This document shows, one piece after another, positions 44,139 through 53,186 of a DNA stretch of 64,000 bases (the stretch's first letter is position 1; the number at the start of each line of letters is the position of its first letter). The stretch is from Paenibacillus rhizophilus (lineage in GTDB: Bacteria > Bacillota > Bacilli > Paenibacillales > Paenibacillaceae). The stretch is from the NCBI RefSeq assembly GCF_003854965.1, contig NZ_RQPI01000002.1, positions 363,777-427,776 on the forward strand, written 5' to 3'. The notes under the pieces were generated by a model that did not search any database, was not told where the DNA came from, and saw only the letters and a list, made by a program, of their open reading frames with translations. A program made the position numbers and the translations under genes.

Positions 44139-46370
44139 TCAATTCGCCCGCATCAGATTTTTACGCAGCCGCAAAGCTTCAGTATACACCGACTGCCAAT
44201 CTTTGTCTTCAATTACTTCCGGGCTGTACTTCGCCTTCTCGAACCAGCCGAGCAGCGCCGCAAGCGCAGCCGAAGCTCCGGGACGCTCGCCGCTCCAGCG
44301 GAAGACCGACTCCCTGAGCGTCTCATGCTTCTCTCTGGCAAAGCCTTTTCGGCGCATAAACGCGACCCAGCGCTCCGTCTCGGCCACGATCTTCTCGGCC
44401 GGAGTCAGCGGCCGTCCGCTGCGCATTCGCTGCAGCAGGAAGCGAAGATTGAACCGGTGATTCCACATCAGGTACGCCGCCCAACCCGCAACGATGACGG
44501 CTGCTGCGGCAACGGTCCACGTTCCTGCGGACAAGCTGTTCTCATTAGCGTCCTGACCGGCAGCCTGCTCTGGATTCTGCGTGTTCCCGCCGGGAGGCTC
44601 GGAAGCCTCCGGCTCCGGATCGGACTCGCTTTGCGTCAGCATTGGAGCATTGAAGCCGGGTGTCGCCTCCACCGGAATCCACCCGTAGTCCCCGAAGTAT
44701 ACCTCGGCCCAGGAATGGGCGTCGGCATTTGTGATCGTGTAGTTATTGTTAACAGTCTGCCCAGGCCGCAGCGCAAGGCTGTCGGGAAGCTGGGCCTGCT
44801 CGCCGGGCGCATAGCCTTTGACCCAGCGGGCCGGAATATTCAGCGAACGGGCCATGGTCACGAGAGCGGTGGAATAATAATCGCAGTACCCCTCTTTAAT
44901 CTCAAACAGAAAGCTTTCCACAAAATCCCTGCTTTTTTTGCGGGAAAGGTCGGGTTCATTCGTATAAGGAAACGTTTGTTGTAAGTATTGTTGCAGAAGC
45001 AGCGTCTTTTCATACGGAGTCTGCGCAGTTGCCGTAACTTCCTCAGCCAGCCTTCGCACATTTTCAGGGAAATTGTCCGGAAGCTGCAGGAACTGATCAG
45101 AAATATCCTTTCCGCCGTACAGCTCAGAGGACGTCTTGGAGCTCAGCTCTTCGACCGGAACGACGGGCAGCTCGGAAGTCAGCACATACGTTTTGGGGTA
45201 CGCGGCAGAGCTTGACTGGTCAATGACCAGTTCTCCGTCCCGGCTTCGCCACAATATACCTTGCGCCTCTTTCCCCCCGTCGATCGATTCGATCTTGGAA
45301 ATAGAATAGGCACCAAACAGCACCGGATACCGGTTGTTGCCCAGCATCCGGACGGTGTATTGCACCTCCTGGGTCTCGGTGGCAGCGGCATAGTCGTTCT
45401 CCAGGGTCTGTCCCGCCTCCGCCGGCTCCAGGCCGCTTTGTCTGCTGCGGATATTGTCGCTCCAGCCTCTGCCGGAGTAGACGCTTCTCGTCTCTCCGCG
45501 CATATAAATGCGCGAATCCGAAGTGACCGACATCACGGGAGAGTAATCGAAGGCGAAGCCGCCTCCGAGATTGGAATCATTGAGACTGTAGCCGGAAGCC
45601 GTTCCTGCCGCCCCCGTGCCGCTTGTTCCGGTTCCGGCCTTTGCGGCGGTTTTATTTTGCGGCGCACCGGTCCCGTTCCACTCCCTCCAGGCTGTATAAG
45701 GATCGGTCAGCGTAGGCTTAACCGTCGGCGCATTGACGCCGGTAAGAATGACCAGCGCAAAAATAACGGCGATATTGACCGCTATTTTCAGCGGATAATC
45801 GAGCAGATACTTCCAGCTTCGTGGATAGCGCCGCTGAAAGCTCTTCAAATGATTGCTGACAAGCCAGCCCAGCCCGGCGAACACCGTCCATGCGACTTCC
45901 TGCCACAGCACCGAAGGCGTGAACGAATCCAGCGCCGCGAAAGCGGCGATATTCATCCCGATAAACAGCAGAATGCGGCTCTTGGTCGTCACCAGGAGAG
46001 AGGCCGACAGCATAAGGGCCCAGGCAACCAGCGCGAACCAGAGATACGGCGTCATCTGCGAAAATATTCCGGGCAGCCGTTCGCCGAGCGAATCCAAAGG
46101 ATAAGGGATGAAAAGGCCGTAATATTGAACGGTCCGGTATACGGTGTACAGAACAGCGGCCGCTTCAAGTAAAATCCGGTAGAAGACGGAAAACGGAAGC
46201 AGAATTTCAATACCCGCCGCTATCGCTAGCGAAATCAGCACTGCGGCGCTTGTCTGCTGCAGCCAGATCGGATCAGTAAAGGAAAGCCACTGAAGCGCTA
46301 TGATTAATATCCAAAGCAGACTTAAGGAATGATGCCATGACGATTTCAGAAGGTTCCACCAGTTCTTCAT
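44139..46370 (-). CDS. Membrane-bound transglutaminase-like protein (TgpA/DUF3488)
   Basis: 743 residues. Five or six membrane segments at the N-terminus, an extracellular DUF3488 region, a transglutaminase-like core and a C-terminal membrane segment with a DUF4129-type tail. The core keeps Cys496 in EGYCDYYSTA and His552 in NADAHSWAEVYFG; the third position is Glu in PVEATPGF, as is common in this family. It probably acts outside the membrane on peptides or cell-wall proteins. Its ATG overlaps the DUF58 gene's stop by four bases. The substrate is unknown. Confidence 0.92.
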   Translation of the reverse strand: MKNWWNLLKSSWHHSLSLLWILIIALQWLSFTDPIWLQQTSAAVLISLAIAAGIEILLPFSVFYRILLEAAAVLYTVYRTVQYYGLFIPYPLDSLGERLPGIFSQMTPYLWFALVAWALMLSASLLVTTKSRILLFIGMNIAAFAALDSFTPSVLWQEVAWTVFAGLGWLVSNHLKSFQRRYPRSWKYLLDYPLKIAVNIAVIFALVILTGVNAPTVKPTLTDPYTAWREWNGTGAPQNKTAAKAGTGTSGTGAAGTASGYSLNDSNLGGGFAFDYSPVMSVTSDSRIYMRGETRSVYSGRGWSDNIRSRQSGLEPAEAGQTLENDYAAATETQEVQYTVRMLGNNRYPVLFGAYSISKIESIDGGKEAQGILWRSRDGELVIDQSSSAAYPKTYVLTSELPVVPVEELSSKTSSELYGGKDISDQFLQLPDNFPENVRRLAEEVTATAQTPYEKTLLLQQYLQQTFPYTNEPDLSRKKSRDFVESFLFEIKEGYCDYYSTALVTMARSLNIPARWVKGYAPGEQAQLPDSLALRPGQTVNNNYTITNADAHSWAEVYFGDYGWIPVEATPGFNAPMLTQSESDPEPEASEPPGGNTQNPEQAAGQDANENSLSAGTWTVAAAAVIVAGWAAYLMWNHRFNLRFLLQRMRSGRPLTPAEKIVAETERWVAFMRRKGFAREKHETLRESVFRWSGERPGASAALAALLGWFEKAKYSPEVIEDKDWQSVYTEALRLRKNLMRAN

Positions 46371-47608
46371 CCCCAGTTCCCTCCCAGCGCGCCCGGCAGC
46401 TCATGAAGCGCGCTCACCTTGTACCCGATGACGCCGTGGGATTGCAGTTCATCCTGCCAGTCGCCGCGGCGCATACCGGGCGGATTCTGGACTTGAATAT
46501 GGCAGGGAGTCATTCCCATGCCCTCGGCCCAGCGCAGGGTTCTAAGCACATTCTCGCCGGTCTGCGGGCTGATCAATACGAAATAGGCGCCTTTGGGAAA
46601 CATCCGGCTGCTCTTTTCCAGTCTCGGAACAAGCGGCCCTTTCCCCTCTCCGTTGATGTCAATGAGGTACTGGACCATCTTCTGCCTCTCCGTCCCGCTT
46701 TCGGCGGGAGCGAACACTTTGGTGTTCCTGTCGAGGCAGCACATTCCGATGCCGATCCGTTCCCGGATGCCGTAGCCGAGAAGCGAAGCCGCCGTAGACA
46801 CGGCAAGCTCAAATTGCGCGGATGAGGAATAAGCGGATGAGGTTCCGTCGAGAATAAGCATCGTTTTGGGCAAGGATTCATGTTCAAACTCTTTGGATTT
46901 CCATGCTCCCGTCTTGGCTGTCGCATTCCAGTGAATCCGGCTCATGCGGTCGCCGTAGACGTAATCGCGGACGCCGTTGATTTGCGTCGTCTCCCGGCGG
47001 GACGGGGACAGCGAAGCCTGGGGTCCGGAAAGACGGGAATTCCGTTCATACATCATCCATCTGGGGATATGGACGATGCGCGGCAGCACCCTGAACTGTC
47101 CCTGAGCCAGAAAGGTTCCTCTGTACTCGACCAGCCCGAAAATATCCTCGCTGGCAACCTCCGTATCGGAAAAAGTATAACGGCCGCGTTCCAAAGGAGG
47201 CGTTTGGAACTTGAGCTCTCCCCGCCCCCTGAAGTTCGGAACAACGCTCTCCTCGAAGACCCACGACTCTCCGTTATGCCTTTTGAGCATTTCGCGGACA
47301 ATGATAAAGGGCAGGGGCAAAAAGCCCGGAAGCGCAATTTCGAGCTTGACCCGCAGATGCCCGCCCGCATGCAGCACATCCAGCTTGTCTCCATCGCCGG
47401 ACAGGGAACGGGCGCCCCGCGCTCTTCGCACTCCGGCAAACCCGCCGGCGAGCAAATACGCCAGCAGCACCGATACCATAGTGAACAGCATAAACGACGT
47501 TTTGCCGCCTTGAAACAGCACATACAGCAGAGTAACACACCAAACCGCGAAGATGCCGGCCAGCTTCGCCGGAAGCCTCACGGCGGCTGCGGACAAATAG
47601 CGTCTCAT
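46367..47608 (-). CDS. DUF58-domain protein of the MoxR/TgpA operon
   Basis: 413 residues. Two N-terminal membrane segments, a beta-rich region, then the DUF58 signature VRDYVYGDRMSRIHWNATAK followed by KSKEFEHES, and a von Willebrand-like fold to the C-terminus. The family works with a MoxR ATPase and a TgpA-like protein, probably as a chaperone system for metallo-proteins or envelope proteins; its function is not settled. It overlaps the downstream transglutaminase gene by four bases and follows the MoxR gene by one base. Confidence 0.93.
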   Translation of the reverse strand: MRRYLSAAAVRLPAKLAGIFAVWCVTLLYVLFQGGKTSFMLFTMVSVLLAYLLAGGFAGVRRARGARSLSGDGDKLDVLHAGGHLRVKLEIALPGFLPLPFIIVREMLKRHNGESWVFEESVVPNFRGRGELKFQTPPLERGRYTFSDTEVASEDIFGLVEYRGTFLAQGQFRVLPRIVHIPRWMMYERNSRLSGPQASLSPSRRETTQINGVRDYVYGDRMSRIHWNATAKTGAWKSKEFEHESLPKTMLILDGTSSAYSSSAQFELAVSTAASLLGYGIRERIGIGMCCLDRNTKVFAPAESGTERQKMVQYLIDINGEGKGPLVPRLEKSSRMFPKGAYFVLISPQTGENVLRTLRWAEGMGMTPCHIQVQNPPGMRRGDWQDELQSHGVIGYKVSALHELPGALGGNWG

Positions 47609-47609
47609 A

Positions 47610-48566
47610 CTATTGCCTCATCGTAACAGGCACCTGAATGCTCTGCAGAAGATTAGCCAGGAGAGTATCCGAGCTGACGCTGTCCAATCGGGATTCGGGT
47701 CGGAGCAGAATGCGGTGGCCGAGCGTATAAGGCGTCAGCGACTTCACATCATCCGGCAGCACATAATCGCGCTGATGCAGAAAGGCATAGGCTTTGCATG
47801 CCATCATAAAAGACAGCGCGGCGCGGGGGCTCGCCCCGAGCATAACCAGCGGATGCTCTCTCGTTCCGCGGACGATGTCGAGCAGATAGCCGAGAACCGG
47901 CTCGCTGATATAGACTTCGCGGATTTCCTGTTGGATGGAGGCGATCTGCTCCATTCCCGCAACCGGCTGGAGCCTGTCCACGGGCTGGCCCTCCTGGTGG
48001 GTCAGAAGCAGGTTTCTCTCCGTGGCCGCATCGGGGTAGCCGAGGCTGATCCGCAGCATGAAGCGGTCGAGCTGCGCTTCCGGCAGCGTGTAGGTGCCTT
48101 CGAAATCGATCGGGTTCTGCGTGGCGCACAGCATGAACGGATGCGGAAGCTCGTAGGTCTCGCCGTCCACCGTCACATTGCGCTCCTCCATAACCTCAAG
48201 CAGCGCGGACTGCGTCTTCGTGGTAGCCCGGTTAATTTCGTCGGCGAGCAAAATATTGGTCATTACCGGCCCCGGACGGAAGTGGAACATCTCGTCCCTG
48301 GGATGATACACCGAGACACCGGTAATATCGCTCGGCAGAATGTCGGGATTGCACTGAATCCGGCGGTAGTCGCCGGAGATGGATCTTGCAAGCGCGCGAA
48401 TCAGCTGAGTTTTGCCCGTTCCCGGCACATCCTCGATCAGGACATGGCCGCCTGCAAGCAGTGCCGTCAGCAGCAGCTCTATTTCAAACGTTTTTCCGAG
48501 AATACAGGATTCCAAATTGGCGCGGACAGCATTTACGGTATGCATCGATTCTTGGCGTACGGGCAT
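47610..48566 (-). CDS. MoxR-family AAA+ ATPase
   Basis: 318 residues. Walker A GHVLIEDVPGTGKTQLI near residue 35, Walker B NILLADEINRATTKTQSALL, sensor 1 FMLCATQNPIDFEGTY, and sensor 2 LGASPRAALSFM. It is the leading gene of a three-gene operon with DUF58 and TgpA-like genes. MoxR ATPases are thought to remodel or activate protein complexes. AGGAGG precedes the ATG. Confidence 0.95.
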   Translation of the reverse strand: MPVRQESMHTVNAVRANLESCILGKTFEIELLLTALLAGGHVLIEDVPGTGKTQLIRALARSISGDYRRIQCNPDILPSDITGVSVYHPRDEMFHFRPGPVMTNILLADEINRATTKTQSALLEVMEERNVTVDGETYELPHPFMLCATQNPIDFEGTYTLPEAQLDRFMLRISLGYPDAATERNLLLTHQEGQPVDRLQPVAGMEQIASIQQEIREVYISEPVLGYLLDIVRGTREHPLVMLGASPRAALSFMMACKAYAFLHQRDYVLPDDVKSLTPYTLGHRILLRPESRLDSVSSDTLLANLLQSIQVPVTMRQ

Positions 48567-48807
48567 ATATAGTAAACCTCCTATGTCAGGATAAATGGTA
48601 TGCTTACTATTTTACATGATTAAGAGGGGCAAAGTACATTCGGCAGGGCTCCCGAAACGAAGAAAACGCGTACATATATACGTATTTTCTGTTTGAGCAG
48701 GAATAAGCCTGCCCGCGCCCCAAATATTTCGTTCTTTGAAGCAGGATTCCCAATAAATTGAAAGAATCCTTCCATTGACAAGATTCCATCAAGGTTGGGG
48801 GTTCGGT

Positions 48808-49500
48808 ATGAACGCGGAACAGCGCAAGACATGGAATGAAGATCACAAACGGATGACGGCCATGATTCTTATTCCTCAGGAGCATAAGGAAGCGGTAGCT
48901 CTGCTGCTGCGGCAGCATGCCCTGCTGTATGCGGCTCACGGGGATGTGGACGGAACTGCGGATTATGGGGAACTGATTCTTAAGGGAACCCGGGAAGAAG
49001 AACTGAGGCATTATCCGGTAAAATCCCCCGATACGCGGAATTCAATCGTTTGGCATCTGTGGCACAGCGCCAGGGTGGAGGATATCACCATGAACATGCT
49101 TGTTGCCGGCACGGGACAGGTCCTGGATACGGACGGGATGTTTCAGAGTCTGAATATCCCGTTCTCCCATTCCGGCAACGAAATGACCGAAGCGGAGATG
49201 GCCAAGCTGAGCGAGGAAATTTCAATCGAAGGTCTGCTTGCTTACCGGCGGGCCGTCGGGCGGAGAACGCAGGAGATCATAGCTCCGCTGGAGCCGGGAC
49301 AGTTCAGACGGAAGGTGGATGCGGGCCGGATCATGGCTGTTCGGGAGCAAGGCGCGGTTACGGAAAAATCGGACTGGCTGGCGAAATACTGGAGCGGCAA
49401 AACGATAGGCGGCTTGATGCTGATGCCTGCGACACGGCATAACTTCGTTCATCTTAACAAGGCGTTGCGGATCAAAAGCAAGCTGCAGCGGCGCCGGTGA
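48808..49500 (+). CDS. DinB-like four-helix protein
   Basis: 230 residues, mainly helical. It contains SIVWHLWHSARVEDITMNML in the position of the DinB first metal helix and MPATRHNFVHLNKALRIKSK near the C-terminus. Such proteins are metal-dependent thiol transferases or enzymes of unknown activity. The ATG follows GGTTGGGGG, a modest site; a TTG 11 codons upstream is possible but less convincing. It converges on spoVAE, sharing a terminator. The substrate is unknown. Confidence 0.8.
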   Translation: MNAEQRKTWNEDHKRMTAMILIPQEHKEAVALLLRQHALLYAAHGDVDGTADYGELILKGTREEELRHYPVKSPDTRNSIVWHLWHSARVEDITMNMLVAGTGQVLDTDGMFQSLNIPFSHSGNEMTEAEMAKLSEEISIEGLLAYRRAVGRRTQEIIAPLEPGQFRRKVDAGRIMAVREQGAVTEKSDWLAKYWSGKTIGGLMLMPATRHNFVHLNKALRIKSKLQRRR

Positions 49501-49537
49501 TCGGCGAGGAACGTTGCTGGTACACCCTTAGATAAAA

Positions 49538-49572
49538 AACAACCCGCCGGAAGCCATGTCCGGCGGGTTGTT
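49538..49572. terminator. Bidirectional terminator between the DinB-like gene and spoVAE
   Basis: AACAACCCGCCGGA pairs with TCCGGCGGGTTGTT around AGCCATG. An A-run precedes and TT follows, so it can serve the minus-strand spoVA operon, whose stop codon lies five bases away. Confidence 0.87.
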
Positions 49573-49576
49573 CCAA

Positions 49577-49927
49577 TCAGCCTTTTGGCCGCACGAGCAG
49601 CGCAGCCAGGAAAGAAAATACGATCGCCGAGGATATACCCGCGCTCGTAATGTTGAAGACCCCTGTGACTACACCGATCCAGCCAACCTGTTCCAGCTCA
49701 ATAAGCGCGCCGTGCACCAGCGAGTTGCCGAAGCTGGTAATCGGTACGGATGCCCCAGCGCCGGCGAATTTCACGAGCGGGTCGTAAATTCCGACCGCGT
49801 CCGCTATCGCACCGGCGACCACGAGCGCGCTCATCGTATGCGCCGGAGTCAGTTTGAGCACGTCGAACATCAACTGGCCGACTACACAGATCAGGCCTCC
49901 GACCACAAACGCCCATACAAAAATCAT
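49577..49927 (-). CDS. spoVAE: Stage V sporulation protein AE
   Basis: Part of the SpoVA channel that moves calcium-dipicolinate into the forespore and out in germination. 116 residues, four hydrophobic segments; AGAGASVPITSFGNSLVHGA and EQVGWIGVVTGVFNITSAGI are typical of SpoVAE. It overlaps spoVAD by four bases. No spoVAA, spoVAB or spoVAF follows, so this is the short C-D-E form. Confidence 0.95.
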   Translation of the reverse strand: MIFVWAFVVGGLICVVGQLMFDVLKLTPAHTMSALVVAGAIADAVGIYDPLVKFAGAGASVPITSFGNSLVHGALIELEQVGWIGVVTGVFNITSAGISSAIVFSFLAALLVRPKG

Positions 49928-50958
49928 GCTTGCTCACCTCCGCTCTCCAGCGAAACCGCATGCGCAATACAAGGGATGCTTTCGCCCTGCTGGTACGTTA
50001 GCGGCGAGAGAAGCGCTCCAGTGGCAACGACAAGGACTCGCTTTAGCTGTCCTTTTTTCATGCGTTTCAAGATGTGTCCGTAGGTAACGGTCGCCGAACA
50101 GCCGCAGCCGCTGCCGCCCGCGATGACATATTTCTGTGTTTCCCGGTCGTAAATCATCAGGCCGCAGTCGGAAAATTCGGTCTGTTCCATCGGGATGCCT
50201 TCCTTGGCGAGCAGTTCCTTGGCTATGGGCAGGCCGACCGAAGCGAGGTCGCCGGTCACGATCAAATCGTAATAACCCGGAGACAGCCCTGTATCGCGAA
50301 AATGCGCCGTGATCGTATCCGCCGCGGCAGGCGCCATTGCGGAGCCCATATTAAAAGGGTCTTTAATATCAAAATCCATAATTTTTCCAAGGGTGGCGGA
50401 AGTGACAAACGGCCCGGTCTGCGTTCCGTCGTTTCGGGTAATAATAGCGCAGCCCGAACCTGTAACGGTATACTGGGCGGTCGGCGGTTTTTGCGAACCG
50501 TATTCGGTAGGATACCGGAATTGCTTCTCCACCGTACAGTTATGGCTGGCGGTCCCGGCAAGGGCATATTTGGCTCCTCCGGAATCGACGATCATCGACG
50601 CGATCGCCAGGCTTTCCATAGAGGTGGAGCAGGCACCGAATACGCCGAGGTAGGGAGTGCCGAGCTTTTTTGCGGCGAAAGAAGCGCTGATAATCTGGTT
50701 CATCAAATCGCCGCCCACGAAAAATTCCAGCTGCTCCTGCTTAATTCCCGCTTTAATCAGCGCCAATCGGGCAGCCTTTTCGAACAGCCGCCGTTCGGCC
50801 TTTTCCCAGGTACTCTCATCCATCTTCAAGCTGTCGTACACAAAGTCAAAATCCGAGGCGAGCGGACCTTCGCCTTCTTCGGGTCCTACCACCGCCGAAG
50901 CGCCAAGGATGGCGGGCCGGGATGTGAACTGCCACGTCTGCTTGCCGAGCTGCTTCAT
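49924..50958 (-). CDS. spoVAD: Stage V sporulation protein AD
   Basis: 344 residues with a thiolase-like fold; in Bacillus it binds dipicolinic acid on the outer face of the inner spore membrane. The N-terminus LGKQTWQFTSRPAILGASAV and GVFGACSTSMESLAIASMIV are characteristic. It is coupled to spoVAC and spoVAE by ATGA-type overlaps. Confidence 0.96.
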   Translation of the reverse strand: MKQLGKQTWQFTSRPAILGASAVVGPEEGEGPLASDFDFVYDSLKMDESTWEKAERRLFEKAARLALIKAGIKQEQLEFFVGGDLMNQIISASFAAKKLGTPYLGVFGACSTSMESLAIASMIVDSGGAKYALAGTASHNCTVEKQFRYPTEYGSQKPPTAQYTVTGSGCAIITRNDGTQTGPFVTSATLGKIMDFDIKDPFNMGSAMAPAAADTITAHFRDTGLSPGYYDLIVTGDLASVGLPIAKELLAKEGIPMEQTEFSDCGLMIYDRETQKYVIAGGSGCGCSATVTYGHILKRMKKGQLKRVLVVATGALLSPLTYQQGESIPCIAHAVSLESGGEQA

Positions 50959-51455
50959 ATGTGTCCTCCTCCATGCCCCAGGAAGATGTAGACGATGCCG
51001 ATAATGAAGGCTGCCACGACTCCGAAGACAATGACCGAACCCGCGAGCTTGAACATGTTGGTCGCCATGCCCAGCACTATCCCTTCGGACCGGTACTCAA
51101 GCGCCGACGAGCACATGCTGTTGGCAAAACCTGTTACGGGAACTGCAGTTCCGGCCCCGCACCACTGCGCCAGCTTGTCATACACGCCAAAGCAGGTAAG
51201 AATGACGGAGATCAGAATCAGCACGGCTACGGTCGGGCTGGCCGCCTCCCTTGGATTCATGTTGAAGTTGGCCATGAACATTTCCTGTATGGCCTGTCCG
51301 ATCAAGCATATAAGACCTCCTGACAGGAACGCGCGAAAGCAGTTTTTCAGAATTGGCCTGGACGGCTCGTGCTTTTTGGCCATTTGCTTATAAGCCTGCG
51401 GTGTCAGGGAATCAAGCTGCAGCTTGACCCCCGAACGTTTGGTTTTTGCCGGCAA
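50955..51455 (-). CDS. spoVAC: Stage V sporulation protein AC
   Basis: Mechanosensitive membrane subunit of the SpoVA complex, about 166 residues. The core NCFRAFLSGGLICLIGQAIQ and CGAGTAVPVTGFANSMCSSA match SpoVAC. I place the start at a TTG six bases after GGGGGTG; the frame continues 42 codons upstream without another good ribosome site, and the length then fits the usual 150-residue family. It overlaps spoVAD by four bases. Confidence 0.92.
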   Translation of the reverse strand: MPAKTKRSGVKLQLDSLTPQAYKQMAKKHEPSRPILKNCFRAFLSGGLICLIGQAIQEMFMANFNMNPREAASPTVAVLILISVILTCFGVYDKLAQWCGAGTAVPVTGFANSMCSSALEYRSEGIVLGMATNMFKLAGSVIVFGVVAAFIIGIVYIFLGHGGGHI

Positions 51456-51584
51456 TGAAGGCACCCCCTGTGGATTGCGAAGGCTGGCCCGCTTGCATAC
51501 TGCAATTAGGACCACAAGCCGTCTTCGCATCGAAGATTTTCCTTTATTGTTTGCCGTCCGGCGTCTCCTTATGACACGCAAGGC

Positions 51585-51668
51585 TCAGGAAAAATACAGC
51601 AGAACCACGACAAGCAGCATAAACAGCACCAAAATGAGGATGGCTTCGCGCTCCGCTCCGGATTTCAT
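51585..51668 (-). CDS. Tiny YjcZ/Ssc-like sporulation peptide, 27 residues
   Basis: ATG after GAGGGA, then MKSGAEREAILILVLFML and a Val/Leu-rich membrane segment ending YFS. The pattern of a short polar head followed by one hydrophobic helix (ILVLFMLLVVVLL) matches the very small YjcZ-family proteins found with sporulation genes. It lies 129 bases upstream of spoVAC on the same strand. No transcript evidence is available, so this is a prediction. Confidence 0.6.
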   Translation of the reverse strand: MKSGAEREAILILVLFMLLVVVLLYFS

Positions 51669-51857
51669 CATTCCCTCTTTCGCTTCCTTTCAGGGCTTCC
51701 GCCTTTTGTACTCCCGAGAGCATTATATTCCCCGTCTTTCCGCCGCGTGTCCTTTTCAGGCGTAATCAAATGCGTATTTCACAATGTCTCCTTCCAATGG
51801 ACAACCTGGTGCTGAAAGTTCATACTATACGTACGATAAAAAAGGAGAGATAGCCAG

Positions 51858-52931
51858 ATGAATCAGGAAACCCTTGATATGTTCAAAGTCCTCACCGAAT
51901 TCCCTTCCGCTCCCGGCTTCGAACGCGAGCTGCGTAAGCTTGTAAAAGAAGCCATGGCGCCTTATACGGACGAATTCGTCCATGACCGGCTGGGCAGTCT
52001 GTTCGGCATTCTTCGCGGCGATGAGAATGGACCGAAAATAATGGTAGCCGGCCATTTTGACGAAGTCGGATTTATGGTTACAGGCATAACCGATAACGGA
52101 ATGATCCGGTTCCAGCCGCTCGGCGGCTGGCTGGCTTCCGCCGTATCCTCGCAGCGGCTGCAGATCATTACGCCCAAAGGGACGATTACAGGAATTGTCG
52201 GCAGTACGCCCATTCATCTCCTAAGTCAGGAAGAGCGTACGAAAGCCGGCGATATCAAAAAAATGTTCATAGATATCGGAGCGGAAAGCCGCGAGGAAGC
52301 CATGGAATTCGGCGTCGTTCCCGGACAGCAAATCGTTCCGATCTGTCCCTTCACCCCTCTCGCCAACCCGAAAAAAATATTGGCAAAAGCCTGGGACAAC
52401 CGTTACGGCGTAGGACTCGCCATCGAGCTGGTTAAGGAGCTCAGCGGCAAGAAGCTGCCGAACACCGTCTTTGCCGGCGCAACCGTGCAGGAAGAAGTAG
52501 GCCTCCGGGGGGCCGGGACGGCGGCCAACCTGCTTCAGCCGGATATTTTCTTCGGGCTCGATGCAAGCGCAGCCGCGGATATGACGGGGGACCGTCAGGC
52601 TTTCGGACGGATTGGCGACGGCGCGCTGCTGCGCATCCTCGATCCGACGATGATCACCCATCGGGGGCTGCTGGAATACGTGCAGGACACTGCGGATACG
52701 CACCGGATCAAGTATCAGTATTTTGTCTCCCAGGGAGGCACGGATGCGGGTCAGGTCCATTTGAGCGGAATCGGCGTTCCCTCCGCCGTGATCGGCATCT
52801 GCTCCCGTTATATCCATACACCGGCTTCCATCGTCCATACTGACGATATCGACGCGGCCAAAGAGCTGCTGATCAAGCTGGTGGAGGGACTGGACCATAC
52901 CACCCTGCAGACCATTATTGAACGGAGCTAA
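51858..52931 (+). CDS. M42-family glutamyl aminopeptidase/endoglucanase-like protein (YsdC)
   Basis: Cytoplasmic dinuclear metal peptidase, 357 residues. Metal-binding pattern: His in [13 protein letters not shown], Asp in [10 protein letters not shown], Glu pair in [13 protein letters not shown], Asp in FFGLDASAA and His in [14 protein letters not shown]. Members were once named cellulases but are aminopeptidases. AAGGAGAG precedes the ATG. It is monocistronic and closed by a terminator. Confidence 0.94.
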   Translation: MNQETLDMFKVLTEFPSAPGFERELRKLVKEAMAPYTDEFVHDRLGSLFGILRGDENGPKIMVAGHFDEVGFMVTGITDNGMIRFQPLGGWLASAVSSQRLQIITPKGTITGIVGSTPIHLLSQEERTKAGDIKKMFIDIGAESREEAMEFGVVPGQQIVPICPFTPLANPKKILAKAWDNRYGVGLAIELVKELSGKKLPNTVFAGATVQEEVGLRGAGTAANLLQPDIFFGLDASAAADMTGDRQAFGRIGDGALLRILDPTMITHRGLLEYVQDTADTHRIKYQYFVSQGGTDAGQVHLSGIGVPSAVIGICSRYIHTPASIVHTDDIDAAKELLIKLVEGLDHTTLQTIIERS

Positions 52932-52974
52932 AAGGATGGAATTTCGGGCAGCGTAAAATATGACGGAGCAACTG

Positions 52975-53016
52975 AAAGCCCGCGCCGGACCTTTACGGTC
53001 TTGCGCGGGCTTTTTT
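52975..53016 (+). terminator. Terminator of the M42 peptidase gene
   Basis: AAGCCCGCGC pairs with GCGCGGGCTT around an inner GGAC/GGTC stem, followed by TTTTTT. Confidence 0.87.
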
Positions 53017-53186
53017 CGGCCGCTTGCATCAAGTGGAGTTCGGCGTAAGAAAAGTAGCGTGATAAAGTAGTGTGACAGGTTGATATGAACTTATTATGAA
53101 ATTTTCATATAATGATTTTATCATATATCAGACCGTGAAATTGTCCGTCTGTACCTGTATAGGTACCCTGCCGTCTCTTTCGGGAG

